Of a stretch of 64,000 nucleotides of DNA, positions 16,039 through 24,562 are shown piece after piece (position 1 is the stretch's first letter; each line of letters starts with the position of its first letter). The DNA is from Aurantimonas marianensis. GTDB lineage: Bacteria > Pseudomonadota > Alphaproteobacteria > Rhizobiales > Rhizobiaceae. A program made the position numbers and the translations under genes. A model generated the notes under the pieces. It worked only from the letters and a program-made list of their open reading frames with translations. It did no database searches and was not told the origin of the DNA. Where the stretch lies: positions 1 through 64,000 of the forward strand of contig NZ_JALHBS010000053.1 of NCBI RefSeq assembly GCF_024195285.1. Direction: 5' to 3'.

Positions 16039-17187
16039 ATGCTGCATTTCGGACGGGACGAATTCGAGGCGCGGCGCGACCGGCTGATCCTTGAAATGGG
16101 CGAGCAAAAGCTGGACGCGATGCTGCTGTTCGCCCAGGATTCGATGTATTGGCTGACCGGCTACGATTCCTTCGGCTTCTGCTTCTTCCAGTGCCTTGTG
16201 GTGAAGGCGGACGGCGAGATGCGCCTGTTGACCCGCTCGGCCGATCTGCGCCAGGCTCGCCATACCTCGATTCTCGATGCGATCGCGGTCTGGCGTGACC
16301 GAGGCAGCGCCGAGCCCGTCATCGAGCTGCGCGACATGCTGGACGAGATGGGTCTGCTGGGCGCGCGCATCGGCGTCGAATGGGCCACGCACGGGCTGAC
16401 GGCCGCCAATGGCCAGCAGGTCGAGGAACGGCTCGGCTCGTTCGCGACGCTGAAGGACGCCTCGTCGCTGATCCCCCTGCTGCGGGCCGTGAAGAGCCCC
16501 GCGGAGATAGACATGGTGCGTGAGGCCGCGCGCCTCGCCGACGATGCATTTGACGCGGCCCTGCCGCTGATCCGGCCGGGCGCCGACGAGGCCGATATCC
16601 TCGCGGCGATGCAAGGCGAGATCCTTCGAGAGGGAGGCGACTATCCGGCCAATCCCTTCATCATCGGGTCGGGACGCGACGCGCTGCTGTGCCGCTACAA
16701 GTCCGGCCGCCGCGAACTCGACGAGAACGACCAACTCACGCTCGAATGGGCCGGCGTCAAGGCGCAGTATCACGCGGCGCTGATGCGGACGGTCATCGTC
16801 GGCCGGCCTTCCGACCGGCACCTGGAACTTCACGCCGCCGCGCGCGAGGCGCTGCAAGCGGTAGAGGCGACCATGCAGCCCGGCAATAGCTTCGGCGATG
16901 TCTTCGACGCCCATGCCGCCGTCATGGAGGCGCACGAGCTGGCGCGACACCGGCTCAGCGCCTGCGGCTATTCGCTCGGCGCGCGCTACGCGCCGTCCTG
17001 GATGGACATGCCAATGTTTTATTCCGGCAATCCGGTGCTGATCGAGCCGGGCATGACGCTGTTCGCCCACATGATCATCATGGATTCCGACAGCGAGACC
17101 GCGATGACGCTCGGCCGCACCTATCTGACGACCACGGCAGAGCCTGAGCCGCTGTCGCGGCTGCCGCTCGATCTCACTCTAGCGTAA
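16039..17187 (+). CDS. M24-fold (creatinase/aminopeptidase P-like) protein lacking metal ligands
   Basis: The 382-residue protein has the creatinase N-terminal domain (residues about 1-150) and a pita-bread C-terminal domain. In place of the D-D-H-E-E metal ligands of true Xaa-Pro peptidases it has LEWAGVKAQYHAALMRT, CGYSLGARYAPSW and GMTLFAHMIIMD, so most ligands are absent. This resembles the metal-independent creatinase and ectoine hydrolase (DoeA) branch rather than a dinuclear aminopeptidase. It lies three bases after pgeF. Hydrolysis of an amidine or amide substrate is plausible, but the substrate is unknown. Confidence 0.8.
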   Translation: MLHFGRDEFEARRDRLILEMGEQKLDAMLLFAQDSMYWLTGYDSFGFCFFQCLVVKADGEMRLLTRSADLRQARHTSILDAIAVWRDRGSAEPVIELRDMLDEMGLLGARIGVEWATHGLTAANGQQVEERLGSFATLKDASSLIPLLRAVKSPAEIDMVREAARLADDAFDAALPLIRPGADEADILAAMQGEILREGGDYPANPFIIGSGRDALLCRYKSGRRELDENDQLTLEWAGVKAQYHAALMRTVIVGRPSDRHLELHAAAREALQAVEATMQPGNSFGDVFDAHAAVMEAHELARHRLSACGYSLGARYAPSWMDMPMFYSGNPVLIEPGMTLFAHMIIMDSDSETAMTLGRTYLTTTAEPEPLSRLPLDLTLA

Positions 17188-17295
17188 TCTCGCGAATCCG
17201 CCGATTTCGAGGGTTTTTTAACGTTTCCCTGCAAGAGATTGCTGACGCTCGCCTGGCTGAACGCCAGAATCGCAAACGGCAGGGGAACAGCTCCC

Positions 17296-18063
17296 GTGAA
17301 AACCCGCACCGCCCGCCGCGCGCCGGTCATTGCCGTCACCTTCAGCACGGTCCTCACCGCCTGTACCGGCGTCGACGGGACGATCGGCATGGGGCCGAAC
17401 GGTCCGATGCCGAGCGTCGACATCGGCTCATCCAGCATGCTCGGCGCCCCGGTGGGCTCCATGTCCGCGGCAGCCGGCGACAACATAGGAGCCTCGCCGC
17501 AGGCCCAGTATCCCGTCGCGGCCTATCCCGCCGCCACGTCTCCGGCCGCGGCCTATCCACCTCCCGCATCCGAGCCGCTTGCGCCTCGGCGTGCCGCGGT
17601 CGCCGCCGAGCCGCTCGCTCCCCCTCCCGCCCCGCTCGCATCCGAGCCACTCGCCCCGCCGCCTGCCCAGATGGCCGCCGCTCCGCCACCGGCGGCGACG
17701 CCGGCCACCGCCACCGTCCGGACCACCGGCGAAATTCAGTTCCTGCCGCTGGTCGGGACGCCGCAGGACAAGGCCGAACTGCTCGCCCGAGCGCTCTCCG
17801 AGACGGCGGCTGCGCAGGGCCTGCGCATCCGGCCCGCTTCCGAAGCGGTGGCGAATGTCCGGCTCAAGGGCTATTTCTCGGCATTCAACGACGGCTCCAC
17901 GACGACGCTCGTCTATGTCTGGGACGTGCTCGACGCCAACGACCAGCGCATCAAGCGTATCCAGGGCCAGGAAACCATTCCGGGCAAGACGGACGATCCG
18001 TGGGCGGCGGTCGATCTGACGACCTTCGAAGCCGTCGCCAGGCGGACCTTTAGCGAGGTCTGA
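17296..18063 (+). CDS. Predicted alanine/proline-rich lipoprotein
   Basis: This 255-residue protein begins with a GTG preceded by an AGGGGAA ribosome-binding site. It has a lipoprotein signal ending in the lipobox LTAC (cysteine about residue 23). An Ala/Pro-rich, repetitive linker with several SEPLAPPP-like units covers about residues 50-140. A compact C-terminal domain (about residues 145-255, GEIQFLPLVGTPQDKAELLA, then VYVWDVLDANDQRIKRI) follows. A conserved rhizobial protein of this kind often sits before prs. The linker could span the periplasm from a membrane anchor. No function is known. Confidence 0.72.
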   Translation: MKTRTARRAPVIAVTFSTVLTACTGVDGTIGMGPNGPMPSVDIGSSSMLGAPVGSMSAAAGDNIGASPQAQYPVAAYPAATSPAAAYPPPASEPLAPRRAAVAAEPLAPPPAPLASEPLAPPPAQMAAAPPPAATPATATVRTTGEIQFLPLVGTPQDKAELLARALSETAAAQGLRIRPASEAVANVRLKGYFSAFNDGSTTTLVYVWDVLDANDQRIKRIQGQETIPGKTDDPWAAVDLTTFEAVARRTFSEV

Positions 18064-18269
18064 GGATTGGCGCCCCGCGCCGGCTGAGCACCGTCTCCCC
18101 CTTCTATGCCGCTTCGGTGATTCTTGCCGCACTGCGAAACCGCGCGGGTTGACGATTCGCGCGATGTTGTTATGAGCCCCTCCATTGATCGGCCTCGCTA
18201 AGGACACCGCCCAAAACGGCATGCGATAGCGCTTGCCCCATCGGTGGCCCGACTACCGGAAAGAACGCG

Positions 18270-19202
18270 ATGAAACTGTTCAGCGGCAATTCCAATCGCG
18301 TTCTTGCGGAAGCCATCGGACGCTACCTGGAATTGCCTCTCGGCGACGCCATGGTCCGGCGGTTTGCCGATCAGGAGATTTTCGTCGAAATCCAGGAGAA
18401 TGTGCGCGGCGAGGATGTCTTCATCGTCCAGTCGACGGCCTATCCGGCCAACGATCATCTCATGGAACTGCTGATCATGATCGATGCCCTGCGCCGCGCC
18501 TCGGCGCGCCGCATCACGGCCGTGATACCCTATTTCGGTTATGCCCGGCAGGACCGAAAGGCCGGCGGCCGCACGCCGATTTCGGCCAAGCTGGTCGCCA
18601 ATCTGATCACCGAGGCCGGCGCCGACAGGGTCATGACGCTGGATCTTCACGCCGGGCAGATCCAGGGCTTCTTCGACATTCCCACCGACAATCTGTTCGC
18701 CGTGCCGCTCATCGCGCGCGACGTGAAGGCGCACCAGGATCTTTCGAATCTGATGGTGGTCTCGCCGGACGTCGGCGGCGTCGTGCGCGCGCGCGCGCTG
18801 GCCAAGCGCCTCGACGCGCCGCTGGCCATCGTCGACAAGCGCCGCGACCGGCCGGGCGATTCGGAGGTGATGAACATCATCGGCGACGTCACCGGCCGCA
18901 ATTGCATCCTGATCGACGACATCATCGATTCCGGCGGCACCCTGTGCAACGCCGCCGACGCGCTGGTGAAGGCCGGCGCCAACAGCGCCTCCGCCTACAT
19001 CACCCACGGCGTCCTGTCGGGCGGGGCCGCCGCCCGCATCACCGCGTCGAGCCTCAAGGAGCTGGTGATCACCGACTCGATCCAGCCGACCAAGGCGATC
19101 CTCAATGCTCCCAATATCCGAGTGGTAACCACGGCCAACCTTCTCGGCGAGGCGATCGCCCGCACCGCCTCGGAGGAATCGGTCTCCAGCCTGTTCGACT
19201 GA
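18270..19202 (+). CDS. prs: Prs, ribose-phosphate pyrophosphokinase
   Basis: Prs makes PRPP from ribose-5-phosphate and ATP for nucleotide, histidine and tryptophan synthesis. The 310-residue protein has the class I features: MKLFSGNSN start, [11 protein letters not shown], the [20 protein letters not shown] catalytic loop, [20 protein letters not shown], and the PRPP-binding [19 protein letters not shown]. The flexible loop reads KAGGRTP where many homologues have KPGPRTP. The gene stands alone, with about 200 bases of upstream DNA likely to contain its promoter. Confidence 0.97.
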   Translation: MKLFSGNSNRVLAEAIGRYLELPLGDAMVRRFADQEIFVEIQENVRGEDVFIVQSTAYPANDHLMELLIMIDALRRASARRITAVIPYFGYARQDRKAGGRTPISAKLVANLITEAGADRVMTLDLHAGQIQGFFDIPTDNLFAVPLIARDVKAHQDLSNLMVVSPDVGGVVRARALAKRLDAPLAIVDKRRDRPGDSEVMNIIGDVTGRNCILIDDIIDSGGTLCNAADALVKAGANSASAYITHGVLSGGAAARITASSLKELVITDSIQPTKAILNAPNIRVVTTANLLGEAIARTASEESVSSLFD

Positions 19203-19309
19203 CGGACTGACAGCGTCGGCGCGATCGCTGCGCGCCCAATCGCGTCTGGCCGAGCACCGATTTGCGGCGTAACATCCATGGCCTGCCCCCGAGAATCGGG
19301 AGTACGGCC

Positions 19310-19843
19310 ATGTTTCGCCGCCTCGACCAGATCAGCGTCCGGCAGGTGCTGCTTACCGGCATCGGCCTTGTCGCGATCCTGCTCGCCATTGGCCTGGCGA
19401 CCCGCGAGAACGTCGCCGACAAGCCGTATCTGACCATCGCCGGCTCCGGCTTCATCTTCAATTACCGTGTCGCGGACGCCTATTACGGCTTCACCGCCAT
19501 CGTCGAGAAGCCGGTGCGGAACTATTCGCGCATCGAGGCGTCGTTCGAAGACCCCGCCGGCGGACCGCCGTTTCTCGTCAGCGCCAAGCTGACGCCGCGC
19601 AGCAAGCGATACGGCCTGCGCTCTCCGCCCCTCAGCGGCATCGAAAAGGACAAGCCCTACCGCGTGACGGTACGCCTCGTTCAAAATGGCGACGGCGCGG
19701 TGCTGTTCGAGGATGCCTTCACCGTCGCCTCGCAAATCTCCGGCGCCGTCGTGCCGCCCGCCCCGCTGACCATCGGTCCCGGCTATGCCCGCAATCCTGA
19801 CCTGCCGGACGGGTGGAAGGCGCCTGCGGCCGGGCGGGACTGA
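19310..19843 (+). CDS. Conserved hypothetical protein with one N-terminal membrane segment
   Basis: I do not recognise a named family. The 177-residue protein has one membrane helix at about residues 12-30 (VLLTGIGLVAILLAIGLATR). A beta-rich, probably periplasmic domain of about 140 residues follows, with SGFIFNYRVADAYYGF and DKPYRVTVRLVQNGDG. The ATG at 19310 is chosen because a GGGAG ribosome-binding site lies eight bases before it; an ATG at 19262 would lack one. The base composition and codon use resemble the neighbours. Confidence 0.65.
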   Translation: MFRRLDQISVRQVLLTGIGLVAILLAIGLATRENVADKPYLTIAGSGFIFNYRVADAYYGFTAIVEKPVRNYSRIEASFEDPAGGPPFLVSAKLTPRSKRYGLRSPPLSGIEKDKPYRVTVRLVQNGDGAVLFEDAFTVASQISGAVVPPAPLTIGPGYARNPDLPDGWKAPAAGRD

Positions 19844-19894
19844 ACCACCGTCCCGAATCCACAACAGGATCGGCATTGCCGAGGACGGGCGATG

Positions 19895-19912
19895 TGTGTA
19901 CATTCATACACA
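19895..19912. promoter_or_regulatory. Candidate BrnA operator, TGTGTA-N6-TACACA
   Basis: TGTGTACATTCATACACA is an inverted repeat with perfect 6-base arms, 15 bases before the preferred brnT start. BrnT/BrnA operons are repressed by their ribbon-helix-helix antitoxin through promoter palindromes. The AT-rich character of this site contrasts with the flanks. Confidence 0.6.
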
Positions 19913-19927
19913 TCGACGGAGACGGTC

Positions 19928-20228
19928 GTGCTGGAACGGATCGCGGGTTTCGACTGGGACGACGGCAACTGGCCGAAATGCGGCAAGCACGGCGTTTCGC
20001 GTGACGAGATCGAAGCGGCGCTGACCACTGGACCAGACGTTTACCCGGACCGGGGGCGTGGTCCGGTCGAAAGTCGATACAACGCCGTCGGCAGGGCTGC
20101 CGGGGGCCGTTCTGTCTTCATTGTCTTCACGCTCCGTCGGCACTGGGACGGCATGAAAAATCAGACCGATCAGCGCAAGATACATGCACCGGAAGGAGGT
20201 GCTTCGATATGAGCAGACCAGAGGGTAA
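19928..20228 (+). pseudogene. brnT: BrnT toxin, frameshifted near the C-terminus
   Basis: BrnT is a RelE-like ribonuclease toxin. The first 76 codons match the family (AGFDWDDGNWPKCGKHGVSR, GRSVFIVFTLR). After the A5 run at 20156-20160 the frame reads a non-family tail and stops at 20212. The conserved BrnT ending (IRPISARYMHRKEVLRYE) is encoded in the next frame, ending at a TAA at 20226-20228. Removing one A from the run would restore it. The GTG at 19928 is the preferred start because GGAG lies just upstream; an ATG at 19892 would run through the palindrome. The lost tail carries conserved residues, so the toxin is probably inactive unless the run slips. Confidence 0.8.
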
Positions 20229-20490
20229 GCCGCTGAAGCAATTTCCCGTTTTCAGGACGGACGAGGAAGCCGAGCATTTCATCGATACCGCCGATCTCTC
20301 CGAATACGATTTTTCTGGCTTCAAACGCGTCAAGTTCGAGTTCGAGAACAAGACCGCGCGGGTGAACATGCGCCTGCCCGAATCGCAGCTCGCGCTGGTC
20401 AAGGCCGAGGCGAAGAAGCGCGGCCTGCCCTATCAGCGCTTCATCCGCGAGCTCATCGATCGCGGCCTGCACGATCTGAAGGTGCTGTGA
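20209..20490 (+). CDS. brnA: BrnA antitoxin
   Basis: BrnA neutralises BrnT and represses the operon as a dimer. The 93-residue protein has an N-terminal toxin-binding part with EEAEHFIDTADLSEYDFSGF and a C-terminal ribbon-helix-helix (ARVNMRLPESQLALVKAEA, then KRGLPYQRFIRELIDRGL). The ATG overlaps both possible toxin endings, and a GGAAGGAGG ribosome-binding site lies just before it. The antitoxin looks complete, unlike its toxin. Confidence 0.9.
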   Translation: MSRPEGKPLKQFPVFRTDEEAEHFIDTADLSEYDFSGFKRVKFEFENKTARVNMRLPESQLALVKAEAKKRGLPYQRFIRELIDRGLHDLKVL

Positions 20491-20601
20491 ACGGCGAGGC
20501 GCGACGTGCGCACCAGTAACCTCGCGCGCCTTGCTCCTCCCCGCGCCTTGCGCTATAGCCACGCCGTCCGCGCGGACACCCTTGGAGGCAGCGCGGAGTT
20601 G

Positions 20602-20638
20602 AGCGGTCTGGTCGGCTTTTGCCGACGGGTCCGCTTTT
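20602..20638 (+). promoter_or_regulatory. Hairpin with U-run in the rplY leader
   Basis: GTCGGC (20611-20616) pairs with GCCGAC (20621-20626) around a TTTT loop. An outer AGCGG/CCGCT helix (20602-20606 with 20631-20635) runs into TTTT. It lies about 55 bases before the rplY start. It could terminate upstream transcripts or act as an attenuator for the ribosomal protein gene. Confidence 0.4.
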
Positions 20639-20693
20639 CGTCGTTTCGGACAAGACGTCCGCGCGACCACCTCGCAAACAACAGGATATAGCC

Positions 20694-21368
20694 ATGAGCG
20701 AGACCTTCACGGTCAAAGCCGAGGCGCGCGACAAGGTCGGCAAGGGGGCCGCCAGACATCTTCGCCGCTCCGGAATGATTCCCGCCGTCATCTACGGCGA
20801 CAAGCAAGATCCCCAGCCGATCGCCATCCCATACAAGGAAACCTTTCTGGCATTGCACGCCGGCGGTTTCATGACCCATGTCGCGACGATCGAGCTGGAC
20901 GGCAAGAAGATCCAGGTGCTGCCGAAAGACTATCAGCTGGAGCCGGTCCGCGACTTTCTGATGCATGTCGACTTTCTGCGCGTTTCCGCAAAGACCCGCG
21001 TGACCGTCGAAATCCCGGTTCACTTCGAGAACGAGGACGATGCCCCGGGCCTGAAGCGCGGCGGCGTTCTCAACGTCGTGCGCTATGCGGTCGAGGTTGT
21101 CGCCCCGGCAAGCGCCATTCCCGAGGCGTTCACCCTGGATCTCACCGGTCTCGATATCGGCGATTCCATCCATGCCTCGGCGCTGACGCTGCCGAAGGGC
21201 GTCGATCTGACGATCACCGACCGCGATTTCACCATCGCGACGATCGCGGCTCCGGCCGCGCTGCGTTCCGAGGAAGACGAGGCGGCGGAAGCCGCGGCGG
21301 CTGACGCGGTCGAGGCGACCGAGGTCGCGGAGTCGACTGACGAGGGTGAGTCCGACGAGGACAAGTAA
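20694..21368 (+). CDS. rplY: Ribosomal protein bL25, long (Ctc) form
   Basis: This is the 5S-rRNA-binding ribosomal protein L25 in its long, general-stress (Ctc/TL5) form of 224 residues. The N-terminal L25 domain (about residues 5-95) contains [20 protein letters not shown] and [11 protein letters not shown]. The C-terminal beta domain (about 96-185) contains [20 protein letters not shown]. It ends in an acidic alanine-rich tail. It is followed at 47 bases by pth, a pairing common in alphaproteobacteria. Confidence 0.95.
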   Translation: MSETFTVKAEARDKVGKGAARHLRRSGMIPAVIYGDKQDPQPIAIPYKETFLALHAGGFMTHVATIELDGKKIQVLPKDYQLEPVRDFLMHVDFLRVSAKTRVTVEIPVHFENEDDAPGLKRGGVLNVVRYAVEVVAPASAIPEAFTLDLTGLDIGDSIHASALTLPKGVDLTITDRDFTIATIAAPAALRSEEDEAAEAAAADAVEATEVAESTDEGESDEDK

Positions 21369-21415
21369 GCGAGCGGCCCCGCCGACCGACTTATACGAGA
21401 AAAAGGAGCCGGGCG

Positions 21416-22153
21416 ATGTTGCTGATCGCAGGATTGGGCAATCCCGGCTCCCGTTACGCCGGCAATCGCCACAATATCGGGTTCATGGCGGTGGACGAGA
21501 TCGCCAGGAACCCCTCCTTCTCTGCCTGGTCGAAGAAGTTTTCCGCCGAGATTGCCGAAGGCAAGATCGGGACGGAGAAGGTGCTTCTCGTCAAGCCCCA
21601 GACCTTCATGAACGAGTCCGGCCGGTCGGTCGGCGAGGCGGCGCGGTTCTTCAAGATCGAGCCGAAGAACATCGTTGTCATCCATGACGAACTCGATCTG
21701 GCGCCTGGCAAGCTGCGGGTAAAGACCGGCGGCGGCAATGGCGGCCATAACGGGCTTCGATCGATCGACGCCCATCTCGGTACCAAGGATTACAAGCGCG
21801 TGCGCCTCGGCATCGGCCATCCCGGCGTGAAAGAGGCGGTGACGCGGCATGTCCTAGGCGATTTCGCCAAGGTCGACCGGGATTGGCTCGATCCCTTGCT
21901 GGAGGCCATCGCCCGTCACGTCGACAGTCTGGTCGCCGGCAATGACGCCCTGTTCATGAACAAGGTGAGCGTTGCCACCGGGTCGAGCGAGCCGGCGGGC
22001 GCCAGGGGCTCCACGGTGACGCAGCCGGCCAAGAGCAATGGCAAGGGCCAAAGCCATGTCCGTCAGGCGCGCGGCAGCGGCCCGACGGTAAAGGTGCCGG
22101 ATAAAGGCCCGATGGCCGAGATGCTGAAACGAATTTTCGGGTCGAAGGACTGA
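21416..22153 (+). CDS. pth: Pth, peptidyl-tRNA hydrolase
   Basis: Pth cleaves peptidyl-tRNA that has dropped off ribosomes and recycles the tRNA. The 245-residue protein contains the family motifs [20 protein letters not shown] with the catalytic histidine, [33 protein letters not shown] and [13 protein letters not shown]. It carries about 50 extra C-terminal residues (low-complexity, then [13 protein letters not shown]), as in other rhizobial homologues. An AAAAAGGAG ribosome-binding site precedes the ATG. It probably shares a transcript with rplY and ychF. Confidence 0.97.
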   Translation: MLLIAGLGNPGSRYAGNRHNIGFMAVDEIARNPSFSAWSKKFSAEIAEGKIGTEKVLLVKPQTFMNESGRSVGEAARFFKIEPKNIVVIHDELDLAPGKLRVKTGGGNGGHNGLRSIDAHLGTKDYKRVRLGIGHPGVKEAVTRHVLGDFAKVDRDWLDPLLEAIARHVDSLVAGNDALFMNKVSVATGSSEPAGARGSTVTQPAKSNGKGQSHVRQARGSGPTVKVPDKGPMAEMLKRIFGSKD

Positions 22154-22207
22154 GCGGGGCCAAAGCTCCGCCGGGATCGCCCCGCTCGAAGACAAGGACC
22201 ACACCCC

Positions 22208-23311
22208 ATGGGTTTCAGATGCGGTATCGTCGGCCTGCCGAATGTCGGCAAATCGACGCTGTTCAACGCCCTGACCAAGACCGCCGCCGCCCAGGCCGCG
22301 AATTACCCGTTCTGCACCATCGAGCCGAATACCGGCGACGTGCCGGTGCCGGACGCGCGGCTGAAGGACATCGCCCGTATCGCCAAGTCGGCGGCGATCA
22401 TCGCCACGCGGATCACCTTCGTCGACATCGCCGGCCTGGTGCGCGGCGCGTCCAAGGGGGAAGGGCTCGGCAACCAGTTTCTCGCGAACATCCGCGAGGT
22501 CGACGCGATCGTCCACGTGCTGCGCTGCTTCGAGAATGACGACATCGTTCATGTCGAGGGCAAGATCGACCCCGTCGCCGACGCCGAGACGGTCGAAACC
22601 GAGCTGATGCTGTCGGACCTCGAGAGTCTCGAGCGACGCACCGTCGCCACGCGCAAGAAGGCGGCCGGCAAGGACAAGGAAGCGCAGCAGGCGCTGCCGG
22701 TCATGGAAGCGGCGCTGGCGAAGCTGCAGGCCGGCGAGCCGGTGCGCGTGCTGCTCGCCGGCATGGACCCGGAAGAGCGGCGCGAGCTGCGGAACCTCAA
22801 TCTCTTGACCTCCAAGCCCGTCCTCTACGTCTGCAACGTCGCCGAGGACGACGCGGCCACCGGCAACGCGCATTCCGAGGCCGTGGCGGCAATGGCGGAA
22901 CGTCAGGGCGCCCGTACCGTGGTGATCTCGGCGGAAATCGAATCGGAAATCGCCCAGCTTCCGGCCGAGGAAGTCGGCGATTATCTGGAGGCGATGGGGC
23001 TCAGCGAACCCGGCCTCGACCGGCTGATCCAGGCCGGCTACGAACTCCTCGACCTGATCACCTATTTTACCGCGGGACCGAAGGAAGCGCGCGCCTGGAC
23101 CGTCAAACGCGGCGCCAAGGCGCCGCAGGCGGCGGGCGTCATCCATACCGACTTCGAGAAAGGCTTTATCCGCGCCCAGACCATCGGCTTTGCCGATTTC
23201 GTCGAGCTCGGCGGCGAGAGTGCCGCCAAGGAAGCCGGCAAGGCCCGCGACGAGGGCAAGGAGTATGTCGTGCAGGACGGTGACGTTCTGATGTTCAAAT
23301 TCAACAATTGA
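22208..23311 (+). CDS. ychF: YchF, Obg-family P-loop ATPase
   Basis: YchF (OLA1) is a ribosome-associated ATPase of the Obg family linked to translation and oxidative stress. The 367-residue protein has the P-loop GLPNVGKSTLFNALT, the switch DIAGLVRGASKGEGLGNQFL and a coiled-coil insertion (about residues 130-180). The C-terminal TGS domain ends with VQDGDVLMFKFNN. The G4 position is not NKxD but YVCNVAEDD, which explains ATP rather than GTP preference in this family. It is the third gene after rplY and pth. Confidence 0.96.
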   Translation: MGFRCGIVGLPNVGKSTLFNALTKTAAAQAANYPFCTIEPNTGDVPVPDARLKDIARIAKSAAIIATRITFVDIAGLVRGASKGEGLGNQFLANIREVDAIVHVLRCFENDDIVHVEGKIDPVADAETVETELMLSDLESLERRTVATRKKAAGKDKEAQQALPVMEAALAKLQAGEPVRVLLAGMDPEERRELRNLNLLTSKPVLYVCNVAEDDAATGNAHSEAVAAMAERQGARTVVISAEIESEIAQLPAEEVGDYLEAMGLSEPGLDRLIQAGYELLDLITYFTAGPKEARAWTVKRGAKAPQAAGVIHTDFEKGFIRAQTIGFADFVELGGESAAKEAGKARDEGKEYVVQDGDVLMFKFNN

Positions 23312-23384
23312 ACCTAACTGACTGGTTTCGATTCGTGATCGTCTCCGCTGTGGCCGCCAGAGGCTGTTGAAGGGAAGAACGACA

Positions 23385-23834
23385 GTGCGCGCATTCGAGG
23401 ATTTCACCGAAGGGCTGGAGATTGCCCTCGGCCCCTACGAGGTTACGAAACAGGAGGTGATCGAATTCGCGGCCGAGTTCGATCCGCAGCCGTTCCACCT
23501 GGACGAAGAAGCGGCGAAGGCAAGCATGCTCGGCGGTCTGTCGGCGTCGGGCTGGCACACCTGCGCGATGATGATGCGGATGATGGCCGACGCCTATGTG
23601 CTCGACTCCACGTCGCAGGGCGGACCAGGCGTCGATTTCGTCAAATGGATGCGTCCTGTCAGACCCGGCGATACCCTTTACGGTACGGCATGCGTGCTCT
23701 CCGCTCGACTGTCGGCCAAACGCCCGACGATCGGCCTCGCGCGGATTTCCACCACCCTGCGCAATGGACGCGGTGAAACGGTTCTCGAAAGCGAACACAC
23801 GCTGTTCCTCCTGACCCGCGAGGCGGCGGCATGA
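23385..23834 (+). CDS. MaoC-family (R)-hydratase-like protein, first of pair
   Basis: This 149-residue protein has the single hot-dog fold of MaoC-like enoyl-CoA hydratases. The hydratase motif with catalytic Asp and His is visible as FDPQPFHLDEEAAKAS, followed by GLSASGWHTCAMMMRM. A GTG start at 23385 is preferred because an AGGGAAG ribosome-binding site sits seven bases upstream. The stop overlaps the next, homologous gene by four bases. Two adjacent MaoC proteins often form a heterodimer or act on branched or PHA-related acyl-CoA. The substrate cannot be read from sequence. Confidence 0.85.
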   Translation: MRAFEDFTEGLEIALGPYEVTKQEVIEFAAEFDPQPFHLDEEAAKASMLGGLSASGWHTCAMMMRMMADAYVLDSTSQGGPGVDFVKWMRPVRPGDTLYGTACVLSARLSAKRPTIGLARISTTLRNGRGETVLESEHTLFLLTREAAA

Positions 23835-24301
23835 GTTACTGGGAGACGATCACCGTCGGCGAAACGATCGAACTCGGCTCGCACACTTTCGAGGCCGAAG
23901 CGATCAAGCGTTTCGCGGCGAAATACGACCCGCAAGGCTTTCATCTCGATGAGGAGACCGCCAAGGCGTCGATGTTCGGCGGGCTCTGCGCCTCGGGCTG
24001 GCACACCGCCGCTGTCTGCATGCGGCTCAATGTCGACACCCGGGCGGCCCATGCTCGCGAATGGATCGCCGCAGGCAACCCGGCACCGAAAATGGGGCCC
24101 TCCCCCGGCGTCACCAATCTGCGCTGGCTGAAACCGGTCTATGCCGGCGACACCGTGACCTTCCGTCAAACCGTGACGGCGAAGCGGAAATCCGCCAGCC
24201 GCCCAGGCTGGGGCGTCCTGGAGTTCACCACGCTTGGCGTCAACCAGAACGGCGAGCCGGTATTTTCCTTCGACGGGGCGGCATTCAGCGGCACCGACTG
24301 A
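23831..24301 (+). CDS. MaoC-family (R)-hydratase-like protein, second of pair
   Basis: The 156-residue protein is a paralogue of the upstream gene, with the hydratase motif YDPQGFHLDEETAKASMFGG and SGWHTAAVCMRL at the same positions. It also has the GVTNLRWLKPVYAGDTVTF strand typical of the family. The ATGA overlap with the preceding gene points to translational coupling and a shared complex. A short CCGGC/GCCGG hairpin lies about 50 bases downstream but lacks a clear U-run. Confidence 0.87.
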   Translation: MSYWETITVGETIELGSHTFEAEAIKRFAAKYDPQGFHLDEETAKASMFGGLCASGWHTAAVCMRLNVDTRAAHAREWIAAGNPAPKMGPSPGVTNLRWLKPVYAGDTVTFRQTVTAKRKSASRPGWGVLEFTTLGVNQNGEPVFSFDGAAFSGTD

Positions 24302-24562
24302 CCGCACGAGGCGGCCCGCCAAGGCTGTCGACGATCACATTCTCGTGTCGCCGGCCCTTGCCGGTCTCCGTCTTTCCGACTGACGTGAATGGCGAATCGA
24401 TCCGAAGATCCCTGTGCGCACGGTTCCGCTGCCGGAGCGCGCAGCGCGCGGCGCGAGCACAAGGCGCATCTACGGTTACATGCAACAGCTCCAGTTCACC
24501 ACTTCTTAGTGCGTTTGGTATTGGATGCCCTTGGGACAATCAGGGGCTCGCGGCACTTCGTA

